A stretch of DNA of 64,000 nt, from NCBI RefSeq assembly GCF_000411255.1, contig NZ_KE150412.1, forward strand, positions 2,569,133-2,633,132. The letters are read 5' to 3'. Source of the stretch: Paenibacillus sp. HGH0039 (GTDB lineage: Bacteria > Bacillota > Bacilli > Paenibacillales > NBRC-103111). The position numbers and the translations under genes are program-made. Shown here piece by piece: positions 53,914 to 62,223 of the stretch; positions within the stretch are counted from its first letter, which is position 1; the number at the start of each line of letters is the position of its first letter. The notes beneath the pieces were generated by a model, which worked only from the letters and a program-made list of their open reading frames with translations, ran no database searches and was not told the origin of the DNA.

Positions 53914-55503
53914 ATGCTCGAACTGCAAATACCCAAGAACAGAATGAACTACTTGATCAAGCAGATGCAGACCCACATGGACCCCGAGGATATGGAACGG
54001 GGTTGGATGTTTCACCACAAAGGCCGCGTGAGCGGCGTGGAACTTGTGGGAGGAACGGTCGTGCATGCATCGGTACGGGGCAACGACCGTTACCATACCA
54101 CGATCGATCTGGAAAGCTTCAGTGCAGGCGACTGCACCTGCTCGTTCGATAAACCGTGCAGACACATGGCAGCGGTCATATTTGCCTTGTACGTTCCTCA
54201 CGGCAGGCCTGAACTGCTTGTTCAAGAGTTGAAGCGCGCGATGACGACGAAACGGAAGCCCGCCAAGAACGCCGACCGCGAGTCCAAGCGCCGCACTTCC
54301 GAACCGGTGCCAGGAGGCTCTCCCGAAGATTGGCACCGTTTTTTTGAAGCGCAGTATCACGGCTTTTCGATTTCTCATCAGTATTCGTTCGATTTGTTTG
54401 TCACTTCCGCTTTCGAGCGGTTTCAAGCTTATGCCTCCGGCTGGCCGGACGGCATCCGCCTTTTATACGACCTGCACGTGACCTTTTTTGTAATGCACCG
54501 CATGGAACAGTTTTTTGGAGATACGAAAAGTTCCTACTTATCCGGCTATCATGAGTCCAACGCCACAACGGCCGCGGCGGACTGCCTGTCCCGTCTGGAC
54601 CGGCTTCTGGCTTCGCCGGCACTTCCGGTCTCGGTCAAAGAGCACCCCAAACGCTGGACGGAAGCGTTGAACCGCCTGGCCTCTCTGGCCCTCCAGGGCA
54701 AAGAGGGACCGAACGACTGGCTGTATGCCTACCGGGCGGTATGGTGGGCTCTGCCGAAGAAAGCGGAATGGATCAAGCGCGAGAAAGAACGGCTGGATAA
54801 ACAGCTCCAGGAACGGGAGGAGGGCCGCCGGAACCGCAAGCAGGACGTTCTGCTTGTGGCCCGGGCTCATTTCGACCTCATGGAGAACAGTCCGGACGCG
54901 GCGTTTCTTAGACTGGAGGCTCTGCATCAGCGCAGAGCAAGAGATTTTATCCTCTATATGAGACGCTGCCATGAACGCGCCGAATGGAACACCCTGCTGA
55001 GCTGGCTCCGCTGGCTCGCTCCGACCATGCAGTCGGCGGCCCAGGACGACTTCCGCCTGCTCTGCCAGTATTGGACGGACGCCGCCAAGCATGCCAATGC
55101 GGACGACGAGTGGGTTCGTATCATGGAGACGCTTCTTCCGCGTTCCTACTATGTTTACACCGGCTATTTGCTTCAAACGAAGCGCTACCGGCAGTGGGTG
55201 GATCTGCAAATCGCCAACCGGATCGGCCCCCAGAACCTGTATGCCCTGGAGCTGAGATCGGTAGAGGAATCCGATCCGTCCCTCCTTCTCCCCCTGTACC
55301 ATCAGGCCGTGGAACGGTCCGTGCTGGAGAAGAACCGAACGTCTTATAAAACCGCTGTCCGCCTTCTGAAAAAGCTTCACGGCTATTACACGACCCTCGG
55401 GCGGAAGCGTGAATGGGAGACATACATTAACCGGTTGTCGGATCACTTCGTCCGCCTCCGCGCGTTTCAGGAAGAACTGGAGAAAGGAAGCTGGCTGCCA
55501 TGA
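53914..55503 (+). CDS. SWIM zinc-finger protein
   Basis: A 529-residue protein. The SWIM motif near residues 75-95 is CTCSFDKPCRH (CxC...CxH), a zinc site that binds DNA or protein. The long C-terminal part is helical and repeat-like with no enzyme motif. GGAGG is 10 nt before the ATG. It overlaps the SNF2 helicase gene by four bases (ATGA), and such pairs are commonly linked, so the two proteins probably work as a complex. Confidence 0.87.
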   Translation: MLELQIPKNRMNYLIKQMQTHMDPEDMERGWMFHHKGRVSGVELVGGTVVHASVRGNDRYHTTIDLESFSAGDCTCSFDKPCRHMAAVIFALYVPHGRPELLVQELKRAMTTKRKPAKNADRESKRRTSEPVPGGSPEDWHRFFEAQYHGFSISHQYSFDLFVTSAFERFQAYASGWPDGIRLLYDLHVTFFVMHRMEQFFGDTKSSYLSGYHESNATTAAADCLSRLDRLLASPALPVSVKEHPKRWTEALNRLASLALQGKEGPNDWLYAYRAVWWALPKKAEWIKREKERLDKQLQEREEGRRNRKQDVLLVARAHFDLMENSPDAAFLRLEALHQRRARDFILYMRRCHERAEWNTLLSWLRWLAPTMQSAAQDDFRLLCQYWTDAAKHANADDEWVRIMETLLPRSYYVYTGYLLQTKRYRQWVDLQIANRIGPQNLYALELRSVEESDPSLLLPLYHQAVERSVLEKNRTSYKTAVRLLKKLHGYYTTLGRKREWETYINRLSDHFVRLRAFQEELEKGSWLP

Positions 55504-58382
55504 TAGAAACGAGTCCGCTGACGGTTCATGCCGTCTGGATGCCGTCCGGCGCCTTCTTCGTATGGGGAACCCGGGAGAACGGCGGCATCTGGGATGCACA
55601 AGATCTGAAGGGCCTGCTTTTCGCCTGGCATGCCCCTTCCTTTTACGGAACCTTTATTGAAACGACCGAATGGGGACACCGCGAAGGCTTGTCCCTGCCC
55701 GCACTAACGGCGCTGGATTTTTTCGGCGATCCGCATACGGTGAAGCATCTTTCCATCCGCTGGGATACGGACACCACGAATCTCCGGAAGCTCGCTCCCG
55801 AAGTTAAGGAAGCGCTTGCCGCAGGACGCTTCGTTCCCGATTACGAGCAGTGGAAGACGGGCACCCTGAGCTGGAAGCTGCAGCTCGAAGGGGAAGCCGC
55901 CGCGTCCGTCACCTCGCAGGCGGAGCTGTGGCTCGACCAGCTCATCCCCGCCTGGATCGAAGCGGACGGCTCCCGCAAAGCGGCGCTCCGCCGGCTCGAA
56001 GAGGCGCATCCTCTGCTGCGCCTGGGCACACGTCCGGCCGATACTTGGCTGGACGAAGAGGACTGGCTCGTGTCGATCGGCTGGAAGCACGATCCGACGC
56101 CGTTCCGCGCAAGCCTCCAGCTGATGGAACCCGAAGGGGACCCAGACTGGAGGCTGCAGATCCTGCTGCAGGACCGCTCCGACGACACGGTCCTGCGCGC
56201 CGTAACTCCGGCGGGCGAGCCGCTGGAAGGCGAGCTGGCCCTGCCGGAGTCCTGGATCGCGGACCTCGGACGCGTCCCGCGGGATGTCGGCAGATGGCTG
56301 CGCCTTCTGCCGTGGCTGAACGCGGCGGACGAAGGAGAGCCGCCGCAGCTGCGCACGCGTCTGAGCGACGAGGAGGCGTGGCGCTTCCTCGCGGAAGGCA
56401 GCGTGCGGCTCGTGGAGGCGGGCTTCGCCGTCATGCTGCCCGCCTGGTGGGAACGGGCGCGCAAGCTGCGCCCCAAGCTCCAGGCCAAGCTCAAAAATTC
56501 GCTTGGCGGCGGAGGCGGCGAGTCGATGTTCGGGCTTACCCAGCTCATGCAGTTTGACTGGCGCGTTGCCATCGACGATTTCGAGCTGAGCGAGGAAGAG
56601 TTCCTCCAGCTGCTCGAAGAGAAGCGCAAGCTCATCCGCATCCGCGGCCGCTGGGTCCAGCTCGACCCGCAGTTTCTGCGCCAGGCGGAGGAGCTGCTCG
56701 CCAGAGCGGACCGGCAGCAGGGACTTACGCTGCGCGAGGTGCTGGAGCTCCAGCTGCTGGGCGGCGGTACGGGCGGAGAGCCGGAAGGACCGGCGGACGA
56801 AGCCGCCGATCCCGACAACCGGCCGCCTGCGGTCGAGATCGAGCTGACCGGCCAGCTCCGCCGGCTGTTCCAGCAGCTCACGCGCACGGCCGAGCTGCCC
56901 CGAATCGATACCCCGGCTTCGTTCCTGGGGACCCTGCGGCCTTATCAGCTGGAGGGCAGCACGTGGCTGCTCTTCCTGCGGCGCTTCGGCCTGGGGGCTT
57001 GTCTTGCCGACGACATGGGTCTCGGCAAGACCATCCAGTACATCACCTATCTGCTTCAGGTGAAGGAAACCGAAGCCCCGGAGGCGCCTTCCCTGCTCAT
57101 CTGTCCGACCTCCGTAATCGGGAACTGGCAGATGGAGCTGCGCCGTTTTGCGCCGAACCTCCGCGTTCACATTCATTACGGGCCGCAGCGCGCCAAAGGA
57201 AGCTTCTTCCCGGAATCCGTAGAAAGCGCTGACTTGGTCATCACCTCGTATACGCTTTCCCATCTCGACGAGGAGGAACTGCGCGAGGTGTCCTGGAGCT
57301 CCATCTGTCTGGACGAAGCTCAGAACGTCAAGAACCCGTACACGAAACAAGCGGCTGCTATCCGCAGTTTCTCGGGCCTCCACCGGATCGCCTTGACGGG
57401 TACACCGATGGAAAACAGGCTGACGGAGCTGTGGTCCATCTTCGATTTCCTCAATCCCGGCTATCTCGGCACGCTCACGCAGTTTACGCGCCGGTTCGTC
57501 ACGCCGATCGAGAAATCCCGCGACAGCGGCCTGATCTCCGGGGTACAGCGCCTTGTGCGGCCATTCCTGATGCGCCGCATCAAGAAAGACCCCGCCATTC
57601 AGCTCGATCTTCCGGAGAAGAACGAGTCGAAGACGTTCGTGACGCTTACAGCCGAGCAGGGTACGCTCTACGAGCATTACATCCGCGACCTCTTCGAGAA
57701 AGTCGACGCGATGTCTCCGATGGAGCGCAGAGGGCATATTCTTGCCGCATTGACGAAGCTCAAGCAGATCTGCAACCATCCTGCGCTCATTATGCGCGAG
57801 GGACCTCGCACCGATTGGCGCAACCGCTCCGGCAAAGTGGAGCGTCTGCTCGACATGGTGCAGGAGCTGCGCCAGCAGGGCGATAAGTGCCTGATCTTCA
57901 CCCAATTCGTGGAGACCGGCCATCTTCTCCAGGAAATTTTGCAAAGCGAGCTAAGCGAGTCCGTCTCCTTCCTGCACGGAGGCACTCCGCGGCAGACAAG
58001 GGATGCGATGATCGCCCGTTTTCAGAACGCGGAGCTTCCCCTGGAAGAGCAGTTCTCCGTCTTTCTGCTGTCGCTTAAAGCAGGCGGAACCGGTCTGAAC
58101 CTAACGGCCGCCAATCACGTCTTTCATTTTGACCGCTGGTGGAATCCCGCCGTGGAGAACCAGGCGACGGACCGCGCTTTCCGGATCGGACAGACGCGGG
58201 ACGTACAGGTGCACAAATTCGTTACGCTCGGTACGCTGGAAGAGAAAATCGATGAAATGATCGAGAGAAAGCTCGGTCTGAGCGAGCAAATCGTGGGCAG
58301 CGGGGAAAATTGGATTACGGAGCTGTCTACGGACGAGCTGCGCGATCTGCTTTCTTTACGGATGGAATGGATGAATGGGTGA
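55500..58382 (+). CDS. SNF2-family DEAD/DEAH helicase (YwqA-like)
   Basis: A 960-residue ATPase. A bacterial SNF2 N-terminal accessory domain (about 300-420) precedes the two RecA lobes: motif I ADDMGLGKTIQ at about 503, motif II CLDEAQNVKNP, motif III LTGTPMENRL, motif V KAGGTGLNLT and motif VI ATDRAFRIGQ. It should translocate on double-stranded DNA and displace bound proteins. Translation is coupled to the SWIM protein. B. subtilis has the comparable pair ywqA-ywqB. Confidence 0.92.
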   Translation: MIETSPLTVHAVWMPSGAFFVWGTRENGGIWDAQDLKGLLFAWHAPSFYGTFIETTEWGHREGLSLPALTALDFFGDPHTVKHLSIRWDTDTTNLRKLAPEVKEALAAGRFVPDYEQWKTGTLSWKLQLEGEAAASVTSQAELWLDQLIPAWIEADGSRKAALRRLEEAHPLLRLGTRPADTWLDEEDWLVSIGWKHDPTPFRASLQLMEPEGDPDWRLQILLQDRSDDTVLRAVTPAGEPLEGELALPESWIADLGRVPRDVGRWLRLLPWLNAADEGEPPQLRTRLSDEEAWRFLAEGSVRLVEAGFAVMLPAWWERARKLRPKLQAKLKNSLGGGGGESMFGLTQLMQFDWRVAIDDFELSEEEFLQLLEEKRKLIRIRGRWVQLDPQFLRQAEELLARADRQQGLTLREVLELQLLGGGTGGEPEGPADEAADPDNRPPAVEIELTGQLRRLFQQLTRTAELPRIDTPASFLGTLRPYQLEGSTWLLFLRRFGLGACLADDMGLGKTIQYITYLLQVKETEAPEAPSLLICPTSVIGNWQMELRRFAPNLRVHIHYGPQRAKGSFFPESVESADLVITSYTLSHLDEEELREVSWSSICLDEAQNVKNPYTKQAAAIRSFSGLHRIALTGTPMENRLTELWSIFDFLNPGYLGTLTQFTRRFVTPIEKSRDSGLISGVQRLVRPFLMRRIKKDPAIQLDLPEKNESKTFVTLTAEQGTLYEHYIRDLFEKVDAMSPMERRGHILAALTKLKQICNHPALIMREGPRTDWRNRSGKVERLLDMVQELRQQGDKCLIFTQFVETGHLLQEILQSELSESVSFLHGGTPRQTRDAMIARFQNAELPLEEQFSVFLLSLKAGGTGLNLTAANHVFHFDRWWNPAVENQATDRAFRIGQTRDVQVHKFVTLGTLEEKIDEMIERKLGLSEQIVGSGENWITELSTDELRDLLSLRMEWMNG

Positions 58383-58397
58383 AATGGTAAAAAATGC

Positions 58398-58426
58398 TAT
58401 AACTTTTCCCACATTGGTGGTATACT
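58398..58426 (+). promoter_or_regulatory. Promoter of the toxin-like gene
   Basis: Extended -10 TGGTATACT (58418-58426) with weak -35 TATAAC (58398-58403), spacer 17 bp. Confidence 0.5.
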
Positions 58427-58494
58427 AAAGTTACAATAGACTAGGCATTTTCAAGGGTGGTCGGCTAACCTTCTCGAGTAGGAGGTGATGCCCT

Positions 58495-58575
58495 GTGGAA
58501 GTTAAAGACGCTTTGACGCTGATGATCTCATTTGCGAGCTTAGTGGTTCTCATTCTTTCACAGAAGAAGAAATAG
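58495..58575 (+). CDS. Putative holin-like toxin, 26 residues
   Basis: A short frame starting at GTG after an unusually strong TAGGAGGTGATG. The product begins MEVKDALTLMISFASLVVL, one membrane helix, and ends in a Gln-Lys-Lys-Lys tail. This is the pattern of the Hol_Tox family of small hydrophobic peptides from type I toxin-antitoxin loci in Bacillales. A hairpin with complementarity to the ribosome site follows directly. Toxicity is inferred from the family only. Confidence 0.75.
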   Translation: MEVKDALTLMISFASLVVLILSQKKK

Positions 58576-58606
58576 ACCTCCCTTGGGCAACCGGCCTTGG
58601 AGGTCT
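58574..58606. terminator. Hairpin right after the toxin-like gene
   Basis: AGACCTCC-17 nt-GGAGGTCT, beginning within the stop codon, followed by ATCTTCG. Its ACCTCC (58576-58581) is an exact complement of the toxin's ribosome site GGAGGT (58481-58486), so it could also mask that site. Confidence 0.6.
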
Positions 58607-58656
58607 ATCTTCGTCACACCATATGCAGCTGATCACCCTTGAAGGGCGAGCTATTG

Positions 58657-58694
58657 AAAAAGACCGCAGATGCCCCCGCATCCGCGGTCTTTTT
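58657..58694. terminator. Bidirectional terminator
   Basis: AAAAAGACCGCAGATGC/GCATCCGCGGTCTTTTT, nearly perfect with T-runs on both strands. It can end the toxin transcript and an opposing RNA. Confidence 0.85.
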
Positions 58695-58785
58695 GGCATG
58701 GAGAACGGTATAGCTTATGCATAAAAATACAAAAGTGCCACGGCTGCACGCGCACACATAATCCATCTATACGTTAGTTACCCGT

Positions 58786-58813
58786 ATTTTAACACAGTGC
58801 ATCGGCAAAACAA
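58786..58813 (-). promoter_or_regulatory. Candidate minus-strand promoter facing the toxin gene
   Basis: TTGTTT, 16 bp, TAAAAT on the minus strand. A transcript from about 58779 to the bidirectional terminator would be about 115 nt and is a possible antitoxin RNA. The rest of the gap up to the hybrid kinase holds no visible gene. Confidence 0.35.
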
Positions 58814-59003
58814 AATCAATTCTTCCTTAAATCCCTGAATCCGGGTCGGCATTACGGCTTGGCCTACTTCCATTTTACCCCATTTCGCTCTGGAGAACAA
58901 TGACGAAAAGCACGCTCGTTTTATGCAGGATTCCGTCTTTTCATGTCGAATGTGGACTGTTGCTGGATTTTTCCAGAATTATTTTCAGAAACCAGGTGAA
59001 CGC

Positions 59004-61889
59004 ATGAAATTCAATCGCTCGCGCTTATCTCTTTCGTACGTGATTGCCATCGTTTTGCTCCTTGCTCTCGTCGGAACGTCCAGTTACATCTCTTCATTGA
59101 ATATGGAGCGGCAGAGCGATGCGGTTATTGAAGACGCCATTCCCGTCATATCGGCGGCCAACAATCTCCTTCAAGACCTGCTCAACCAGGAAACGGGCAT
59201 ACGCGGCTACCTGATCTCCAGCGATCCGAAATATCTGGAGCCTTACGAGAACGGCAAAGCGGCACTTCAGAAAGACCTGGAAGTCATTCACACGCTTGAA
59301 TCGGGTCATAACGATCTCCGTATTCTCATACAGACACAAGTGAATCCGCATATCCAGAAAATGCTTGCATTCTACACCTCCCAGATTGAACTCGTGAAGA
59401 CCGGTAAAGTACAGGAAGCCCAAGGGCGGATCAATATCGGCAAACAGTATATGGACCAGTACAGAACTTTGCACCTGAGCATCCTGGATGTGTTGAACAA
59501 AATCAGCGAATCTTCCCACGACTCCATTAAGAAAGCCGGGTCCGTCTCGCGGATGATCATTTTGAGCGGCGGCATTCTCGGTATCCTGATCGGAATCTGG
59601 TCAGGCCTGATCCAACTGCGCGCCAGCCGTGCCGAATCTCAGCTCCGCAAGAGCGAGGAAACCTACCGGTTCATGGCGGAAAGTCTGGAAGCCCAGAACG
59701 AGGAAATTATCGCCCAGCAGGAAGAGCAGCAGATTACGCTGGCTAAGCTGTCCGACCGCGAACGGGAGCTGGAGCTGATCTCGAATTATCAGGAGAAGCT
59801 GACGGGCTTTACGGAGCTGAAGCAATTCCTGCAGCATTCGATCCCTGCCCTTCTCGATTCCGTCAGCTATGACGCGGCTCTTGTCGTTCTGAAAAGCAGG
59901 GAGGCCGAACACTATGAGGTTCTCTTCTCCAGCGGCTATCCGCGCAGCTTCGCCTCCAAAGCCCAGAGCGAGCTTTACGGCGCGTCTCAGCGTGTGTTCG
60001 ACGAAGGCTGCGCTTTTGTTCAGAAACGGGAAGCGACCGAGGCGGAGCGGGGATTTCATGACGGCATTTCCGTTGCCGTCGATCATTACTTCCCTCTACA
60101 GGATGACCAGCAGCAAGTGATCGGCTTCCTGCTCCTGACCAACTTCCACGGCTTTGACCGGCATGAAGAGAAGGAGCGCCTGACGCTGGGTCTGATCCGT
60201 CAGTTCGATCTGGCGTTTTACGCCCAGATTATGAACGACGAGCGCCGCAAGCAGGCTGCGCATCTGGAAGAGCTTAACGATCAGCTCGTCCTGGAGAAGC
60301 AGTATATCGAGTCCCAGCGCGATCTTATCGAAGGGATTCTGGAAGCGGCGCATGAAGGCATGATGATGTGCGACAAACACGGTAAAATTCTGATTGCAAA
60401 CAATCAGATGCATAAGTTTTTCCATCTGGACGAGCAGATCGGACACGACTTCGTGGATTCCTGCCAGGAAATCGCCGCGGCGTCAAGCGGATTCATCGGC
60501 GTTTCGCAGTCCATTAAAGCGCTGTTTGACGGCGATATCAACCAGCTTAACGAGCGCTTCACCTTTATGAACGGAGAAGAGCCGCAGTTCACGGAGATTT
60601 ACGCCACCTCGGTCGGCGAGAACGATAGCGATGAATCCGGTTATCTGTTCGTGTTCCGCGACCGGACGGAAGAAGAGCGTATCGATGCCATGAAAAACGA
60701 GTTCGTCAGTATCGTGTCTCACGAGCTTCGTACGCCGCTGGCCAGCGTGCTCGGATTCATCGAGATCCTCATCCATCGTGAGCTTCCACGCGAGAAACAG
60801 CAGAAATACCTGGATACCATTTTTAAAGAAGCTACGCGTCTCGCCAATCTCATTAACGATTTTCTCGATCTCCAGCGGATGGAATCCGGCCGCCAGGTGT
60901 ATCATTTTGCCCCGGTGGATACGAAAGAACTCGTTTACGATATCGTCGAGAAATGGCAGGACAAACAAAACCATGACATTGTGGTATCCGTCCTTTCGCC
61001 GGCAGAAGTTTGGGTCCGCGGGGATAGCGACCGGCTCCGCCAGGTCGTTCAGAACCTGCTCAGCAATGCGATCAAATATTCGCCGGGTGCGGAACGGGTA
61101 GATCTGCAGATTCGCGAAAGCGGCGGTTCCGTTTTCATTGATGTGACCGACTACGGACTCGGAATTCCGGAAGAGGCGAAAGAACACCTTTTCTCCAAGT
61201 TCTACCGGGTAGATAACTCCGACCGCAGGCAAATCGGCGGTACCGGACTAGGACTTGCCATCGTCAAAGAGATTGTGGAAGGCCACCAGGGTAAGCTCAC
61301 CTTCCGTTCCCAGATGGGTAAAGGGTCTACCTTTACAGTCGAGCTGGTTCCGTTTGAAATGGTCTCGCTAAATAACAAAATCGTTATTTTCGAGGACGAC
61401 GACAACCTCGCTAAACTGATCCAGGTCGCGCTTGCGAAGCTTCAGCTTCCTTCCGTTCAGCTCCGTTCCGCGGAGGAAGGCATTCTCTCCTTAAAGCGTA
61501 AAACGACGGAAGCGCCGCTGCTCTTCATCGTGGACATTCATCTGGAAGGCAGCCTGACGGGATGGGATTTCATTTCGGAACTCTACCACCATCCCGTTTA
61601 TAACCGGACGCCTGTCATTGTCTCCACCGCTTTGGAACCGCCTCTCGATTACCACGAGAAAGATATCGAGAAGTTCATGCGGAAGCCGTTCACCATGGAA
61701 AGACTCATTCAAGTCGCTCAGGATCTTCTCAGCAACAGGGACAAGCCTTCCTACGTTTTTCCGTCGCAAGACCGCAATCTGATCACGTCCTCCTTGGCGC
61801 GTAACGGAATTAAAGTACATGATGTCAGAGTAAACGCCGACACCATTGAATTTGAGATCGAAACGGAAGATGAAGAGAAGGAAACCTGA
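59004..61889 (+). CDS. CHASE3-GAF-PAS hybrid histidine kinase with receiver domain
   Basis: A 961-residue membrane kinase: membrane segment at about 12-32, CHASE3 extracytoplasmic domain (40-180; LLNQETGIRGYLISSDPKYLEPY), second segment (185-205), coiled coil, GAF (about 260-410), PAS (about 440-560), HisKA with His573 (VSHELRTPLASVLGF), HATPase with NLLSNAIKYSPG and GTGLGLAIVKE, and a receiver with Asp844 (FIVDIHLEG). The chosen ATG has AGGTGA upstream; an in-frame ATG 27 codons earlier would put a polar extension before the membrane segment. No output partner is nearby. Confidence 0.9.
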   Translation: MKFNRSRLSLSYVIAIVLLLALVGTSSYISSLNMERQSDAVIEDAIPVISAANNLLQDLLNQETGIRGYLISSDPKYLEPYENGKAALQKDLEVIHTLESGHNDLRILIQTQVNPHIQKMLAFYTSQIELVKTGKVQEAQGRINIGKQYMDQYRTLHLSILDVLNKISESSHDSIKKAGSVSRMIILSGGILGILIGIWSGLIQLRASRAESQLRKSEETYRFMAESLEAQNEEIIAQQEEQQITLAKLSDRERELELISNYQEKLTGFTELKQFLQHSIPALLDSVSYDAALVVLKSREAEHYEVLFSSGYPRSFASKAQSELYGASQRVFDEGCAFVQKREATEAERGFHDGISVAVDHYFPLQDDQQQVIGFLLLTNFHGFDRHEEKERLTLGLIRQFDLAFYAQIMNDERRKQAAHLEELNDQLVLEKQYIESQRDLIEGILEAAHEGMMMCDKHGKILIANNQMHKFFHLDEQIGHDFVDSCQEIAAASSGFIGVSQSIKALFDGDINQLNERFTFMNGEEPQFTEIYATSVGENDSDESGYLFVFRDRTEEERIDAMKNEFVSIVSHELRTPLASVLGFIEILIHRELPREKQQKYLDTIFKEATRLANLINDFLDLQRMESGRQVYHFAPVDTKELVYDIVEKWQDKQNHDIVVSVLSPAEVWVRGDSDRLRQVVQNLLSNAIKYSPGAERVDLQIRESGGSVFIDVTDYGLGIPEEAKEHLFSKFYRVDNSDRRQIGGTGLGLAIVKEIVEGHQGKLTFRSQMGKGSTFTVELVPFEMVSLNNKIVIFEDDDNLAKLIQVALAKLQLPSVQLRSAEEGILSLKRKTTEAPLLFIVDIHLEGSLTGWDFISELYHHPVYNRTPVIVSTALEPPLDYHEKDIEKFMRKPFTMERLIQVAQDLLSNRDKPSYVFPSQDRNLITSSLARNGIKVHDVRVNADTIEFEIETEDEEKET

Positions 61890-61906
61890 CCCTGTATTTT
61901 AAAAGA

Positions 61907-61957
61907 AAACAACAAAGAAGCTATCCCGGTGGTCCGGTGATAGCTTCTTTGTTGTTT
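61907..61957. terminator. Bidirectional terminator after the hybrid kinase
   Basis: Perfect 19-bp inverted repeat AAACAACAAAGAAGCTATC-13 nt-complement, ending TTGTTGTTT. The following 265 bp up to the chemoreceptor end hold nothing I can identify. Confidence 0.8.
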
Positions 61958-62223
61958 GATCTGTCAGTCGTTGATTGTACGCAGGCTGCGTTCAGATCTA
62001 TTTTTGCGGCCAACCTGGATAAATCTTGAAGACTCGTCTGTTTCGGATTAACTCCCTTGATGCCTCACCTTGACTGCGATTCTTCATTCCGCATGAAGAG
62101 CTCATACACCTAGCTGTCCTCTGCCTTGTGTTCTGTAGCTCTGTAAGGGCATATTCAGGCCCATGTAAGCCCTTGTCGGCATTTTACCGCTTCAACCCTA
62201 ATCCTACCGGTTACACTCTATTT

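Noticed and set aside
55704-57944. 746-codon minus-strand open frame opposite the SNF2 helicase
   Set aside because: Composition (Arg, Gln, Leu, Glu rich) mirrors the sense codons; there is no ribosome site and no recognisable motif.
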